NCBI RefSeq assembly: GCF_001648355.1
Contig: NZ_LXSL01000012.1
Coordinates: forward strand, 8 to 64,007
Reading direction: 5' to 3'
Length of the DNA stretch: 64,000 nt
Source: Eikenella longinqua
Lineage (GTDB): Bacteria > Pseudomonadota > Gammaproteobacteria > Burkholderiales > Neisseriaceae
The translations under genes were made by a program, and so were the position numbers. Every line of letters begins with the position of its first letter. The first letter of the stretch is position 1. Below, in pieces: positions 24,253-32,630 of this stretch. A model generated the notes under the pieces. It searched no databases, was not told where the DNA came from, and worked only from the letters and a program-made list of their open reading frames with translations.

Positions 24253-24727
24253 AGACTTGCCCGAATCTATCCGCTCCGATGAAAGCAGTATTGCAGAAAC
24301 GATTGAAAATAATGTCAGAAAAAGAATTGTGGACGAAAATCCGACCAATCCGAAATACTTTGAAAAAATGTCGATACTTCTGGATGAATTGATCGAGCAG
24401 CGTCGTCAGGAATCAATTGACTATAAAGAATATTTGGAAGAGATAGCCCGCCTTGCCGAGCAGGTTTCAAATCCGGTGCAAAGCAGTTACCCCAAAGAAA
24501 TCGATACTTTCGGCAAACAGGCACTTTTTGACAATTTGAGCCAAGATACCGGTTGGGTGAAGCGTGTGCATGATACGGTTCAAAGTCGCAAACAGGACGG
24601 CTACCTCGCCAATAAGATGAAACAGAAACATTTGAAAACCTGCTTGGAGCCGCTGGCACAGGAAAAAGGGTTGGATGTTGAGAAAATGTTTGAATTAATC
24701 ATTCAACAAGCAGAATACAGGGCTTAA
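24245..24727 (+). pseudogene. hsdR: C-terminal remnant of type I restriction subunit HsdR
   Basis: An open frame of about 160 codons beginning AVEDLPESIRSDESSIAETI, overlapping the hsdM stop in another frame. Blocks ENNVRKRIVDENPTNPKYFEKMSIL and IEQRRQESIDYKEYLEEI match the extreme C-terminal helical domain of HsdR. The nuclease and helicase domains (about 850 residues expected) and all of hsdS are absent. It cannot cleave DNA. A short protein could still be made from TTG 24257. Confidence 0.8.
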
Positions 24728-24729
24728 TC

Positions 24730-25419
24730 ATGCAAATCGGTACATTAAGCATAGAAATACGCAGAAAATCCATTAAAAACCTGCATATCGCCGTTTTGCC
24801 CCCGCATGGCTCGGTACGCGTTTCCGCACCGCTGAAAATGAGCGATGATGCGGTGCGTATGGCAGTTGCCAGCCGTTTGACATGGATAAAGAAGCAGCAG
24901 CGTGCATTTGAAAATCAAGCCCGGGAATCCAGGCGCGAAATGGTTTCCGGAGAAAGCCATTATTTATGGGGGAAACGCTATCTGCTGGAAGTATTGCCCA
25001 CTACGGGCAAGCATCGTCTTGAAATAACGCATCATAAAATCAAGCTGTTTGTCGGCAAAAAAACCGCCCAAGACAAGCAAATGGCAGTGCTTGAGAAGTT
25101 TTACCGCAATGAGCTGAAGCGGGAAATCGCCAAACTGTTAGATTTTTGGCAGGAAAAAATGGGTGTCCGGGCAAGCCGTTTCGGTGTGAAAAAAATGAAA
25201 ACGCTTTGGGGGAGCTGTAATACGCAAACAGGCAGTATCTGGCTGAATCTGGAACTTGCCAAAAAACCGCCTCAATGTTTGGAATATATCGTCGTGCATG
25301 AACTGACCCACCTGCTGGAGCGGCATCACAACGAGCGGTTTATGGCACATATGGATGCGTTTTTACCCAATTGGCAAAGCACCAAACAATTGCTCAATTC
25401 GCTAAAGTTGGGCGTCTGA
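24730..25419 (+). CDS. YgjP/SprT-like zinc metallopeptidase (M48-related)
   Basis: A 229-residue protein of the YgjP family with the zinc motif HELTH at 190-194, embedded in YIVVHELTHLLERHHNERF, and the upstream block MKTLWGSCNTQTGSIWLNLEL. Genes of this family commonly sit as the last gene of type I restriction operons. It starts 2 bases after the hsdR stop and is intact even though the enzyme genes are broken. Its role in such operons is not established. Confidence 0.85.
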   Translation: MQIGTLSIEIRRKSIKNLHIAVLPPHGSVRVSAPLKMSDDAVRMAVASRLTWIKKQQRAFENQARESRREMVSGESHYLWGKRYLLEVLPTTGKHRLEITHHKIKLFVGKKTAQDKQMAVLEKFYRNELKREIAKLLDFWQEKMGVRASRFGVKKMKTLWGSCNTQTGSIWLNLELAKKPPQCLEYIVVHELTHLLERHHNERFMAHMDAFLPNWQSTKQLLNSLKLGV

Positions 25420-25437
25420 TATTCTTTAAAATCAAAA

Positions 25438-25478
25438 AAGTCGTCTGAAAACAGTTTTTAAACCTTTTCAGACGACCT
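25438..25478. terminator. Inverted mucDUS pair closing the foreign block
   Basis: AAGTCGTCTGAA (11/12) at 25438-25449 pairs with an exact TTCAGACGACCT at 25467-25478, followed by a T run. It terminates the restriction remnant operon in the Neisseria mucosa dialect. Confidence 0.7.
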
Positions 25479-25486
25479 TTTATTTC

Positions 25487-25525
25487 AGGCTACCTGAAAA
25501 ACCCAAACCAGGTTTCAGGTAGCCT
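25487..25525. terminator. Inverted eikDUS pair, resident side of the junction
   Basis: AGGCTACCTGAA 25487-25498 and TTCAGGTAGCCT 25514-25525 follow the mucDUS hairpin after eight bases. It terminates the leftward narXL operon. The change of dialect within ten bases marks the right border of the import. Confidence 0.7.
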
Positions 25526-25555
25526 TTTGCTTGCGTGGAACCGACGGTGAAAACC

Positions 25556-26227
25556 TTATGCCTTGGGCTCTTCCTCGGGCAGCGGCAGCTTGTGCTGCAC
25601 GGCATACACGGCGGCCTGCACGCGGCTGCCGAGCTCGAGTTTGCGCAGGATGTTTTGCACGTGCACCTTCACGGTGGATTCGGCCAAATCCATGCGCTTG
25701 GCGATGATTTTGTTGCTGTGCCCCACGGCGAGGTAGCGCAACACTTCCAGCTCGCGCGAGGTGAGCGTGTCGAGGGCGTTTTTGGATTGCGGCTGGGCGG
25801 GGCGGATGAGGGATTGCACCATGCAGGCCATCATTTCGGGCGAAAACACGTTGTCGCCGTTGGCGGCTTTGCCGATGGCGTCGATGAGGAAGTGGGCGTT
25901 GATGTTTTTTAAGAGGAAGCCGCAGGCGCCCAGGCGCATGCATTCCACCAGGTCTTCGCCGTCTTCGGACACGGTGAGCATCACCACTTTCTGCTCGGGG
26001 CGGCTGCTGAGGATTTGCGCCAAGGCTTCGCGCCCGTTCATCACCGGCATGTCTAAATCCAGCAGCACCACGTCGGGCTCAAGCTGGCTCACCAGCTTCA
26101 CGCCGCTCAAGCCGTCGGCGGCTTCGCCCACCACTTCGTAGTTTTCCTGCCGGGCGAGCAGGGCTTTGATGCCGCTGCGGAACAGGGTGTGGTCGTCGAT
26201 GAGGACGATCTTGATCGTGTTGGTCAT
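25556..26227 (-). CDS. narL: Nitrate/nitrite response regulator, NarL/NarP family
   Basis: A 223-residue regulator. The receiver domain has Asp57 as phosphoacceptor (VVLLDLDMPVMNG). The LuxR-type helix-turn-helix reads LTSRELEVLRYLAVGHSNKIIAKRMDLAESTVKVHVQNILRKL. It pairs with the NarX kinase, whose stop overlaps its start as ATGA. It would activate or repress nar, narK and related genes by nitrate. NarP is an equally suitable name. I chose ATG 26227, as longer frames are shadows of narX. Confidence 0.9.
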   Translation of the reverse strand: MTNTIKIVLIDDHTLFRSGIKALLARQENYEVVGEAADGLSGVKLVSQLEPDVVLLDLDMPVMNGREALAQILSSRPEQKVVMLTVSEDGEDLVECMRLGACGFLLKNINAHFLIDAIGKAANGDNVFSPEMMACMVQSLIRPAQPQSKNALDTLTSRELEVLRYLAVGHSNKIIAKRMDLAESTVKVHVQNILRKLELGSRVQAAVYAVQHKLPLPEEEPKA

Positions 26228-28137
26228 ACCTGCCTTCTTTCTTCGGAGGGAAGTTTCAGGGTTACCCGGGTGCCGCCCGGGGCGGATTGCAGGGTGAGCT
26301 CGGCGCGGATGCGGCTGGCGCGCTCGCGCATGATGTGCAGCCCCACGTGATGGCCGTTGCGCTCTTTGATGCGTTCGGTGTCGAAGCCGCAGCCGTCGTC
26401 TTGGATGCTCATGATGAAATCTTGGCCGTTGTCGAAGCGGATGTCCACCTGCCCGGCTTGGGAATGTTTGCGCACGTTGGAGAGGCTCTCCTGCAAAATA
26501 AACACCACTTGCAGCTGCTGCTCGGTGCTCAGCGGCGGGCCGTTGCCGTGCCAGCTCAGGCGCACGGCGGTGCGGGTTTGCCGCTCGAAGCGCTCGGTGA
26601 GCGCCTGCACCACGCCGGCGAAGTCTTTGTTGTTGATTTTGGTGCGGAAGTTGTTGAGCAGCTCGCGCACGTCGTCGTAGCACTCCTGGATGCCATCTTT
26701 GATGTATTGCAGGTTTTCGTTGATTTGCCCCTGCTCGTGGTTTTGCATGGCGGCTTCCAGCATCTGCACTTGCAGGTTGAGGAAGGTGAGCGCCTGGGCG
26801 ATGCTGTCGTGCAGGCCTTGGGCAATCAGGTTGCGCTCCTGCAATACGGCGAGCTGGCGGCTTTCGTCGATGAGGCGCAGGTTGCTGATGACCACGCCGA
26901 ACTGGCTGCACAGCGCTTCCCACAAGTCGCCGTCGGCCACGGCCACCGGCTCTTTCTGTTTGAAATAGAGCGTAACCATGCCGAAATCTTGCGCTTTGTA
27001 GCGGATTTTGAAAATGCGCAGCTGGGAAAAGCCGAGGCGGCTGCATTCGTTGCCGTTATCGGCGGCGGTTTGGCCGTCGGTTTCGCTTTCGCCTTCGGCA
27101 TGGCGCACGAAGCGGATGGGCTGCCAGTCGTCTTGCATCACGGCGTGGCCGCACAGGCAGTCGTCGAAACGCTGGCAGGCTTCGGCGGTTTGCAGCGAAT
27201 CGGGCAGGCCGATTTGGGTGACCAAATCCATGCGCTGGCGTTTGAAGTCAATCAGGCGGATGCTGCCGGCGTCGGCCGACACCATTTCGAGCATTCTTTT
27301 TAAAAATACTTCGGCGGCTTCGGTGGTGGTTTGGGTTTGGCTGAGGAAGTGCGAGAAGAAATAGAGGGTTTCCAGCGTGTGGTGTTTGGCTTCCAGATCG
27401 CGCGTTTTCTCGGCCACTTCTTCTTCCAGATGGGAATAGAGCTGGGAGAGGCGGCTGCTCATTTGGTTGAAGCCGTTGTCTACGCGGGCGAATTCGGCGG
27501 AGCGGTCGATGGGGATCTGGATGCCGAGCTGCCCGCCGTGGATGGCGGCCACGCCCTGTTGCAGGTGTTGCAGCGGCCGGATAATCCACCAATACAGCAG
27601 GAACACCATAAAGGCGGCGCTCATCACCACCAGCACCAGCAGGCTGCTCTGAAACAGGCGCAGCCAGGAAATATAGCGCGTGTTGGCCTGCTCCACGGCG
27701 GAGACCACGTTGTCGAGGCGGTTGAGGAAGGGTTGCAGCTCTTGGTCGGTGATGGGGTGGTGTTCTGTGGAGGCTACCTGAAAACGCGGGCGGATGCGCT
27801 GCTGCCAATGGGCATCCAGCTCATTGAAGCGCTGCCACACGATGTCGTCGGGCGGCAGGAAGAGCGGGCGGCGGCGGTCGCCGTGGCGCACGTTGGCCAG
27901 GATGCTGTCGTATTGCTGCAGGCGTTGCTCGATTTCGGCAGACGGGGCGTTTTCGCGGATGAGCAGGGCGATGCGGTAGCTGCGCAGGCGCAGGCTGCCG
28001 ATGTCGTTGATGGCGGCCGCGCTGCCTTCCAGCCGCCACGACAAAAGCAGGGTGTAGCTGATGGAGGCCACGGCAATCACCAGCCACAGCAGGGTGAGCA
28101 GTTTGAGGCGGACGGAGAGGCTTTTCAACGGTTTCAT
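26224..28137 (-). CDS. narX: Nitrate/nitrite sensor histidine kinase, NarX/NarQ family
   Basis: A 637-residue membrane kinase. The first helix is at about 12-34 and the second at about 160-185, enclosing a periplasmic sensor with the nitrate-binding P-box NDIGSLRLRSYRIALLI (44-60). HAMP and a GAF-like region follow, then the HisKA_3 H-box (RNLIAQGLHDSIAQALTF) and an ATPase domain (DDGCGF, GLHIMRERA). A full eikDUS near 27772 is translated in the periplasmic loop as FQVA. Operon with narL. Confidence 0.9.
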   Translation of the reverse strand: MKPLKSLSVRLKLLTLLWLVIAVASISYTLLLSWRLEGSAAAINDIGSLRLRSYRIALLIRENAPSAEIEQRLQQYDSILANVRHGDRRRPLFLPPDDIVWQRFNELDAHWQQRIRPRFQVASTEHHPITDQELQPFLNRLDNVVSAVEQANTRYISWLRLFQSSLLVLVVMSAAFMVFLLYWWIIRPLQHLQQGVAAIHGGQLGIQIPIDRSAEFARVDNGFNQMSSRLSQLYSHLEEEVAEKTRDLEAKHHTLETLYFFSHFLSQTQTTTEAAEVFLKRMLEMVSADAGSIRLIDFKRQRMDLVTQIGLPDSLQTAEACQRFDDCLCGHAVMQDDWQPIRFVRHAEGESETDGQTAADNGNECSRLGFSQLRIFKIRYKAQDFGMVTLYFKQKEPVAVADGDLWEALCSQFGVVISNLRLIDESRQLAVLQERNLIAQGLHDSIAQALTFLNLQVQMLEAAMQNHEQGQINENLQYIKDGIQECYDDVRELLNNFRTKINNKDFAGVVQALTERFERQTRTAVRLSWHGNGPPLSTEQQLQVVFILQESLSNVRKHSQAGQVDIRFDNGQDFIMSIQDDGCGFDTERIKERNGHHVGLHIMRERASRIRAELTLQSAPGGTRVTLKLPSEERRQV

Positions 28138-28445
28138 CGGCGGAATCGGGCTGGCAAAACGGCGGCTGAGGCCGGCCTAGTTAAGCAGCATTATACGCGC
28201 GAACCGTTTCACTTTTTGAGCTAGGCAAAAGTAGGCCGCCCGCCTAATCCGAAAGGATTAGACGGGCTAGCTACAACAGGGCTTATTTCACGCAGGGCTT
28301 TGCTTTAGAATTTCTGCCGGAATGGCGGTTTTCAGGTAGCCTGTTTAAGCTGATGTTTAAACGGGAAAATTTGGAGAATTTGCGGTTCTCGTTTTCAGGT
28401 AGCCTGCCGCTTTGCCCGCTTTAATCACGCATAGAGAACAAGAAA
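28138..28445. promoter_or_regulatory. Divergent narX / narK1 regulatory region
   Basis: This 308-base gap holds the promoters of narXL (leftward) and narK1 (rightward), a strong hairpin at 28231-28273, and two same-orientation eikDUS at 28331-28342 and 28394-28405. I could not find an FNR box or paired NarL heptamers. Confidence 0.4.
28231..28273. repeat. Long imperfect hairpin with GAAA loop
   Basis: GTAGGCCGCCCGCCTAATCC, GAAA and GGATTAGACGGGCTAGCTAC fold into a stem of about 20 pairs with a few mismatches, the inner CTAATCC/GGATTAG part being perfect. It carries no uptake sequence and no trailing T run, so it is neither a typical DUS terminator nor an ordinary terminator. It could be an RNA leader, a small RNA or an operator. 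Confidence 0.55.
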
Positions 28446-29696
28446 ATGAAATCAGAAAACTACAAACGCTACTCGGTGCTGGCCTCCAGCACGTTCGCTT
28501 TCACCGTCTGCTTTATGGTTTGGATGATGCTGGCGATTGTCGGCGTGAAGGTGCAGGAGCAGCTGGGCCTGAACGAAACGGAAACCGGCATCCTGATGGC
28601 CGTGCCGGTGCTTTCCGGCTCGCTCATCCGCGTGCCGCTGGGCATCTGGACCGACAAATTCGGCGGCCGCATTGTGATGTTTGTGCTGATGGTGCTGTCT
28701 GTGCCCGCCATCTTCCTCATGGCCTATGCCACGCATTTCTGGCACTTCATCGCCATCGGCCTGATGATGGGCTTGGCCGGCGGCTCGTTTTCGGTGGGCA
28801 CGCCCTATGTGGCGCGCTGGTTTCCCAAGCAGCAGCAGGGCTTGGCGATGGGCATTTTCGGCGCGGGCAATGCCGGCAGCGCCATCAATAAATTCGTCGC
28901 CCCCGCGCTGATTAAATATTCGGCAGCAGCCGGCGCGGGCGCGGCGGCCTGGGTGATTGTGCCCAAGGTGTATGCCGCCATTATGGCCGCCACCGCCGTG
29001 CTGTTTTGGTTTACCACTTATCCCACCCCGCACAACCCGAATACCGCGCCCAAGGCCTCGCTCAAAGAGCAGCTGGCCATGCTGAAAGACCCGGGCGTGC
29101 TGCGCTATAGCCAGTATTATTCCGTGGTATTCGGCGGTTACGTCGGCCTGGCGCTGTGGATGACCAAATACTACATCAACGAATACGGCCTCGAAATGGC
29201 CACCGCCGGCCTGTTGGCGGCCTGCTTCTCGCTGCCCGGCGGCGTGCTGCGCGCCATCGGTGGCTGGCTGTCGGACAAATACGGCGCATATAAAGTTACT
29301 TGGGGTGTGATGTGGGTGCTGTGGGTGTGCTTCTTTATTCTCTCTTACCCGCAAACCGATTTCGTGATCGCCACCACCAAAGGCCCGCAGAGCTTCCATA
29401 TCGGGCTGAACGTGGTGCTGTTCACCATCCTGATGTTTACCGCCGGCATCGCCATGGCGGTGGGCAAGGCTTCGGTGTTCAAATTTGTGGCCGACGACTA
29501 CCCGAACGACATCGGCACGGTGTCCGGCATTGTCGGCCTGGCGGGCGGCCTGGGCGGCTTTCTCTTGCCGATTATGTTCGGCATGCTGCTCGACCTCACC
29601 GGCATCCGCTCCACCACCTTCATGCTGCTCTACGGCACGGTGTGCGTGTCGCTGATTTGGATGCACTTCTCGTTTAAAACCAAACGCGGCCAGTAA
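28446..29696 (+). CDS. narK: Nitrate transporter NarK1 (MFS, NNP family)
   Basis: A 416-residue inner-membrane protein with twelve helices. The nitrate signature blocks are GLAGGSFSVGTPYVARWFP and GLAGGLGGFLLPIMFG, each including the glycine-rich NNP motif, and the nitrate-contacting arginines are in LIRVPLGIW and GVLRAIGG. It is the shorter type-I form, expected to be a nitrate/proton symporter. It is paired with a second, longer NarK downstream. Confidence 0.9.
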   Translation: MKSENYKRYSVLASSTFAFTVCFMVWMMLAIVGVKVQEQLGLNETETGILMAVPVLSGSLIRVPLGIWTDKFGGRIVMFVLMVLSVPAIFLMAYATHFWHFIAIGLMMGLAGGSFSVGTPYVARWFPKQQQGLAMGIFGAGNAGSAINKFVAPALIKYSAAAGAGAAAWVIVPKVYAAIMAATAVLFWFTTYPTPHNPNTAPKASLKEQLAMLKDPGVLRYSQYYSVVFGGYVGLALWMTKYYINEYGLEMATAGLLAACFSLPGGVLRAIGGWLSDKYGAYKVTWGVMWVLWVCFFILSYPQTDFVIATTKGPQSFHIGLNVVLFTILMFTAGIAMAVGKASVFKFVADDYPNDIGTVSGIVGLAGGLGGFLLPIMFGMLLDLTGIRSTTFMLLYGTVCVSLIWMHFSFKTKRGQ

Positions 29697-29704
29697 GCCG
29701 GAGA

Positions 29705-29743
29705 AGGCTACCTGAAACAGGGTTTACCGTTTTCAGGTAGCCT
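29705..29743. repeat. Inverted eikDUS pair between narK1 and narK2
   Basis: AGGCTACCTGAA 29705-29716 and TTCAGGTAGCCT 29732-29743. The intergenic hairpin may partly uncouple the two transporter genes. Confidence 0.6.
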
Positions 29744-29775
29744 CTAGCAAACCCATATTTCATTAGGAGCACCCC

Positions 29776-31161
29776 ATGTCGTCCCACCTGATTCAAGACT
29801 GGCGGCCGGAAGACGCCGAGTTTTGGCGGCACACCGGCAAACCCGTTGCCCGCCGCAACCTGTGGATTTCCATCCCCGCGCTGTTCCTCGCCTTCGCCAT
29901 CTGGCAGGTGTGGAGCGTTACCATCCTCAATCTGCCCAATATCGGCTTCAAGTATACGGATAACCAGCTCTTCTGGCTGGCCGCGCTGCCCGCTTTGTCC
30001 GGCTCCACCCTGCGCGTGTTTTATTCCTTTATGGTGCCGATTTTCGGCGGCCGCAAGTGGACCACCATCACCACCGCCAGCCTGCTGCTGCCCGCGCTGG
30101 GCATCGGCTTCGCCGTGCAAAACCCGGACACCGGCTACTTCACCATGGTGATCCTGGCGCTGCTGTGCGGCTTCGGCGGCGGCAACTTCTCCTCCAGCAT
30201 GGCCAACATCAGCTTCTTCTTCCCCAAAGCCGAAAAAGGCACCGCGCTCGGCCTGAATGCGGGCTTGGGCAATTTGGGCGTGTCTGCCGTACAGTTTGTC
30301 GTGCCGCTGGCGATTACCGCCGGCCTGTTCGGCGCGCTTGGCGGCGAGGCGCAAACCTGGGCCAAAGGCGACGTAACCAAACAGATGTGGCTGCAAAATG
30401 CCGGCTTCGTGTGGGTGCCGTTTATCATCATGTCCACCGCCGCCGCCTGGTTTGGCATGAACGATTTGGCTAGTGCCAAATCCAGCTTCAAAGAGCAATC
30501 GGTGATTTTCACGCGCAAACACAACTGGCTGATGTGCATCCTCTATTTGGGCACCTTCGGCTCCTTCCTCGGCTTTTCCGCCGGCTTCCCCAAGCTCACG
30601 CAAACCCTGTTCCCCGATGTAAACCCGGCGCAATATGCCTTCTTGGGCCCGCTCATCGGCGCGCTCACCCGCTCCGCCGGCGGCTGGGTGTCGAGCAGGC
30701 TGGGCGGCGCAAAAACCACGCAGGTGGTGTTTGTGGGCATGATTGTCGGCATCCTCGGCGTGCTGGCCTTTTTGCCCGCCGCGCCCGGCCAGGGCGGCAG
30801 CTTCTGGGGCTTCTTCGTCTGCTTTATGGCGCTGTTTGCGCTCAGCGGCCTGGGCAACGCCTCCACCTTTGTGCAAGTGCCGCTGATTTTCTCCGGCATG
30901 CACCAGAAGCTCTTGGCCGAAGGTAAATCCACCCCCGAAAAAGCCGTGCAGGATGCCAACCGCGAAGCGGCGGCAGTCATCGGTTTCACCGCTGCCTTCG
31001 CCGGCTACGGCGGCTTCCTGATTCCGAAAAGCTTCGGCACTTCGCTGGACCTCACCGGCAGCGCCAACGCCGCCCTCATCGGCTTCGTTTCCTTCTATGT
31101 GGTGTGCGCCGCCATCAATTGGTGGTATTACGCCCGCAAACATGCCGAAGCGAAGTGTTAA
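29776..31161 (+). CDS. narK: Nitrate/nitrite antiporter NarK2 (MFS, NNP family)
   Basis: A 461-residue protein with an N-terminal extension before the first helix (LIQDWRPEDAEFWRHTGKPVARRNLWIS) and the NNP motifs GFGGGNFSSSMANISFFFP and AGYGGFLIPKSFG. The substrate arginines lie in GSTLRVFYSF and GALTRSAGGW. Length and extension match E. coli NarK, which exchanges nitrate for nitrite. Together with NarK1 it gives import that works before and after nitrite accumulates. AGGAG precedes the ATG. Confidence 0.9.
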   Translation: MSSHLIQDWRPEDAEFWRHTGKPVARRNLWISIPALFLAFAIWQVWSVTILNLPNIGFKYTDNQLFWLAALPALSGSTLRVFYSFMVPIFGGRKWTTITTASLLLPALGIGFAVQNPDTGYFTMVILALLCGFGGGNFSSSMANISFFFPKAEKGTALGLNAGLGNLGVSAVQFVVPLAITAGLFGALGGEAQTWAKGDVTKQMWLQNAGFVWVPFIIMSTAAAWFGMNDLASAKSSFKEQSVIFTRKHNWLMCILYLGTFGSFLGFSAGFPKLTQTLFPDVNPAQYAFLGPLIGALTRSAGGWVSSRLGGAKTTQVVFVGMIVGILGVLAFLPAAPGQGGSFWGFFVCFMALFALSGLGNASTFVQVPLIFSGMHQKLLAEGKSTPEKAVQDANREAAAVIGFTAAFAGYGGFLIPKSFGTSLDLTGSANAALIGFVSFYVVCAAINWWYYARKHAEAKC

Positions 31162-31166
31162 AGTAG

Positions 31167-31250
31167 AGGCTACCTGAAAAATGCGCCAACCGTTTTTCGC
31201 TTCGCAGAAACGCTGCTTCGCTCCGTTTTAACTGCGTTTTCAGGTAGCCT
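31167..31250. terminator. Inverted eikDUS pair enclosing the recurring CTTCGCAGAAAC motif
   Basis: AGGCTACCTGAA 31167-31178 and TTCAGGTAGCCT 31239-31250. The loop contains TTTTTCGCTTCGCAGAAAC (31194-31212), one of the recurring non-uptake motifs. It terminates narK2. Confidence 0.6.
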
Positions 31251-31294
31251 TTAGCGCCCGCCGCACACACGGTTTGATCAACAAGGAAAACATC

Positions 31295-32521
31295 ATGGCC
31301 CTCACACCCGTTCACGAACTGCAAGCGCGGATTCACGAAAAAATTGCCGCCGCCCGCAAACCGCCAGCCAGCGAGCGCGTGCCGCTGGTGTCTGCTTTGG
31401 GGCGCGTGCTGGCGCAGGACGTGGCTTCCGCGCTCAATCTGCCGCCCGCCGACATTTCCGCCATGGACGGCTACGCGCTGCCCGAAGCCGCTGCCGCAGG
31501 CAGCGAGTGGCGGATAGCGGGCGAATCGGTGGCCGGGCAGCCGTTTTCAGGTAGCCTGCCGGAAGGCGGCTGCGTGCGGATTATGACCGGCGCGGTGGTG
31601 CCCGCCGGCTGCCGCAGCGTGGTGATTCAGGAAAACGTGCAGGCGGACGGCGGCATCATCCGCCTGGAAAAAGACGCGGCCGAAGGCGGCAACATCCGCC
31701 GCTGCGGCGAGGAAATCGCGGCAGGCGAAACTGTGTTGCAGGCGGGGCGGATTCTGCGCCAGGCCGACATCATGCTCTTGGCCGCGCTGGGTTGCGCCGA
31801 AATCGAAGTGTTCCACAAAGTGCGCGTGGCCGTGCTTTCCAGCGGCGATGAGCTGCTGGAGCCGGGAGAGCCCGCTACGCGCAGCGGCAGCATTTACGAC
31901 AGCAACCGCTACATGCTGATGGCGCGGCTGTCGGCGCTGCCGGTGGAGGTGATTGACTTCGGGCAGGTGGCCGACAAGCTGGAAGACGTGCTGAAAATGC
32001 TGGATAAGGTGATCCAGCAGGCCGACGTGCTGATTACCACCGGCGGCGTGTCGGTGGGCGATTACGACTTTATGCGCGAGGCCGTGGAGCGCGTGGGCAG
32101 CATCCACCACTACAAAGTGGCGCTCAAGCCGGGCAAGCCTTTTGTGTTCGGGCAAATGCTGAACACTTGGTGTTTCGGCCTGCCGGGCAACCCCGTGTCG
32201 GGTTTTGTGGGCTTCGATATGTTTGTGAAAGCCGCGTTGTGGCAGCTTTGCGGCGCGGCCGAAATCCCGCAGCCGCTGCGCTTTGCCGCCAAGCTGGCCG
32301 AGCCCGCCGTGAAGAACCACAGCCGCACCGATATCCAGCGTGCTATCATCAGCCGCCAGCCCGACGGCACTTGGCTGGCCGCCCCCTTCGGCAGCCAGGA
32401 TTCGCACCGCATCTATCAAGTGAGCCGCGCCAACGCCTATCTGATTCTGCCCGCCGAAAGCGGCTCGCTGCCGGCCGGCGCGGAAGTGACCGTGCAGCCT
32501 TTTGCAGAAGCGTTTCTGTAG
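31295..32521 (+). CDS. moeA: Molybdopterin molybdenumtransferase MoeA
   Basis: A 408-residue enzyme that inserts molybdate into adenylylated molybdopterin. N-terminal blocks ALGRVLAQDVASALNLPPADISAMDGYA and MTGAVVPAGC are family hallmarks, as are VAVLSSGDEL, GSIYDSNRYML and TTGGVSVGDYDF with GLPGNPVSGFVGFD. AAGGAAAAC precedes ATG 31295. A full eikDUS at 31546-31557 is translated as FSGSL near residue 84. It heads the Moco biosynthesis cluster. Confidence 0.93.
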   Translation: MALTPVHELQARIHEKIAAARKPPASERVPLVSALGRVLAQDVASALNLPPADISAMDGYALPEAAAAGSEWRIAGESVAGQPFSGSLPEGGCVRIMTGAVVPAGCRSVVIQENVQADGGIIRLEKDAAEGGNIRRCGEEIAAGETVLQAGRILRQADIMLLAALGCAEIEVFHKVRVAVLSSGDELLEPGEPATRSGSIYDSNRYMLMARLSALPVEVIDFGQVADKLEDVLKMLDKVIQQADVLITTGGVSVGDYDFMREAVERVGSIHHYKVALKPGKPFVFGQMLNTWCFGLPGNPVSGFVGFDMFVKAALWQLCGAAEIPQPLRFAAKLAEPAVKNHSRTDIQRAIISRQPDGTWLAAPFGSQDSHRIYQVSRANAYLILPAESGSLPAGAEVTVQPFAEAFL

Positions 32522-32527
32522 CACAGC

Positions 32528-32577
32528 AGGCTACCTGAAAATCTCTCCAAGCCTCGTTGCTAGTTTTCAGGTAGCCT
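32528..32577. terminator. Inverted eikDUS pair after moeA
   Basis: AGGCTACCTGAA 32528-32539 and TTCAGGTAGCCT 32566-32577, followed by TTTC. It separates moeA from the moaA-moaB-mobA group. Confidence 0.6.
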
Positions 32578-32630
32578 TTCAGCCCAAGCCACACATAATA
32601 ATCCACACCGCACACCCCAAAGACCGCGCC

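Noticed and set aside
25556..27046. A 496-codon frame running from narX into narL
   Set aside because: The first part is narX read in the wrong frame; narL starts at 26227 and overlaps narX by ATGA.
29674..31143. A 489-codon minus-strand frame opposite narK2
   Set aside because: It has low-complexity Gly/Ala/Glu/His composition and lies antisense to an intact transporter.
31255..31275. TTTGATCAAC upstream of moeA as an FNR site
   Set aside because: The two half-sites touch without the required four-base spacer.
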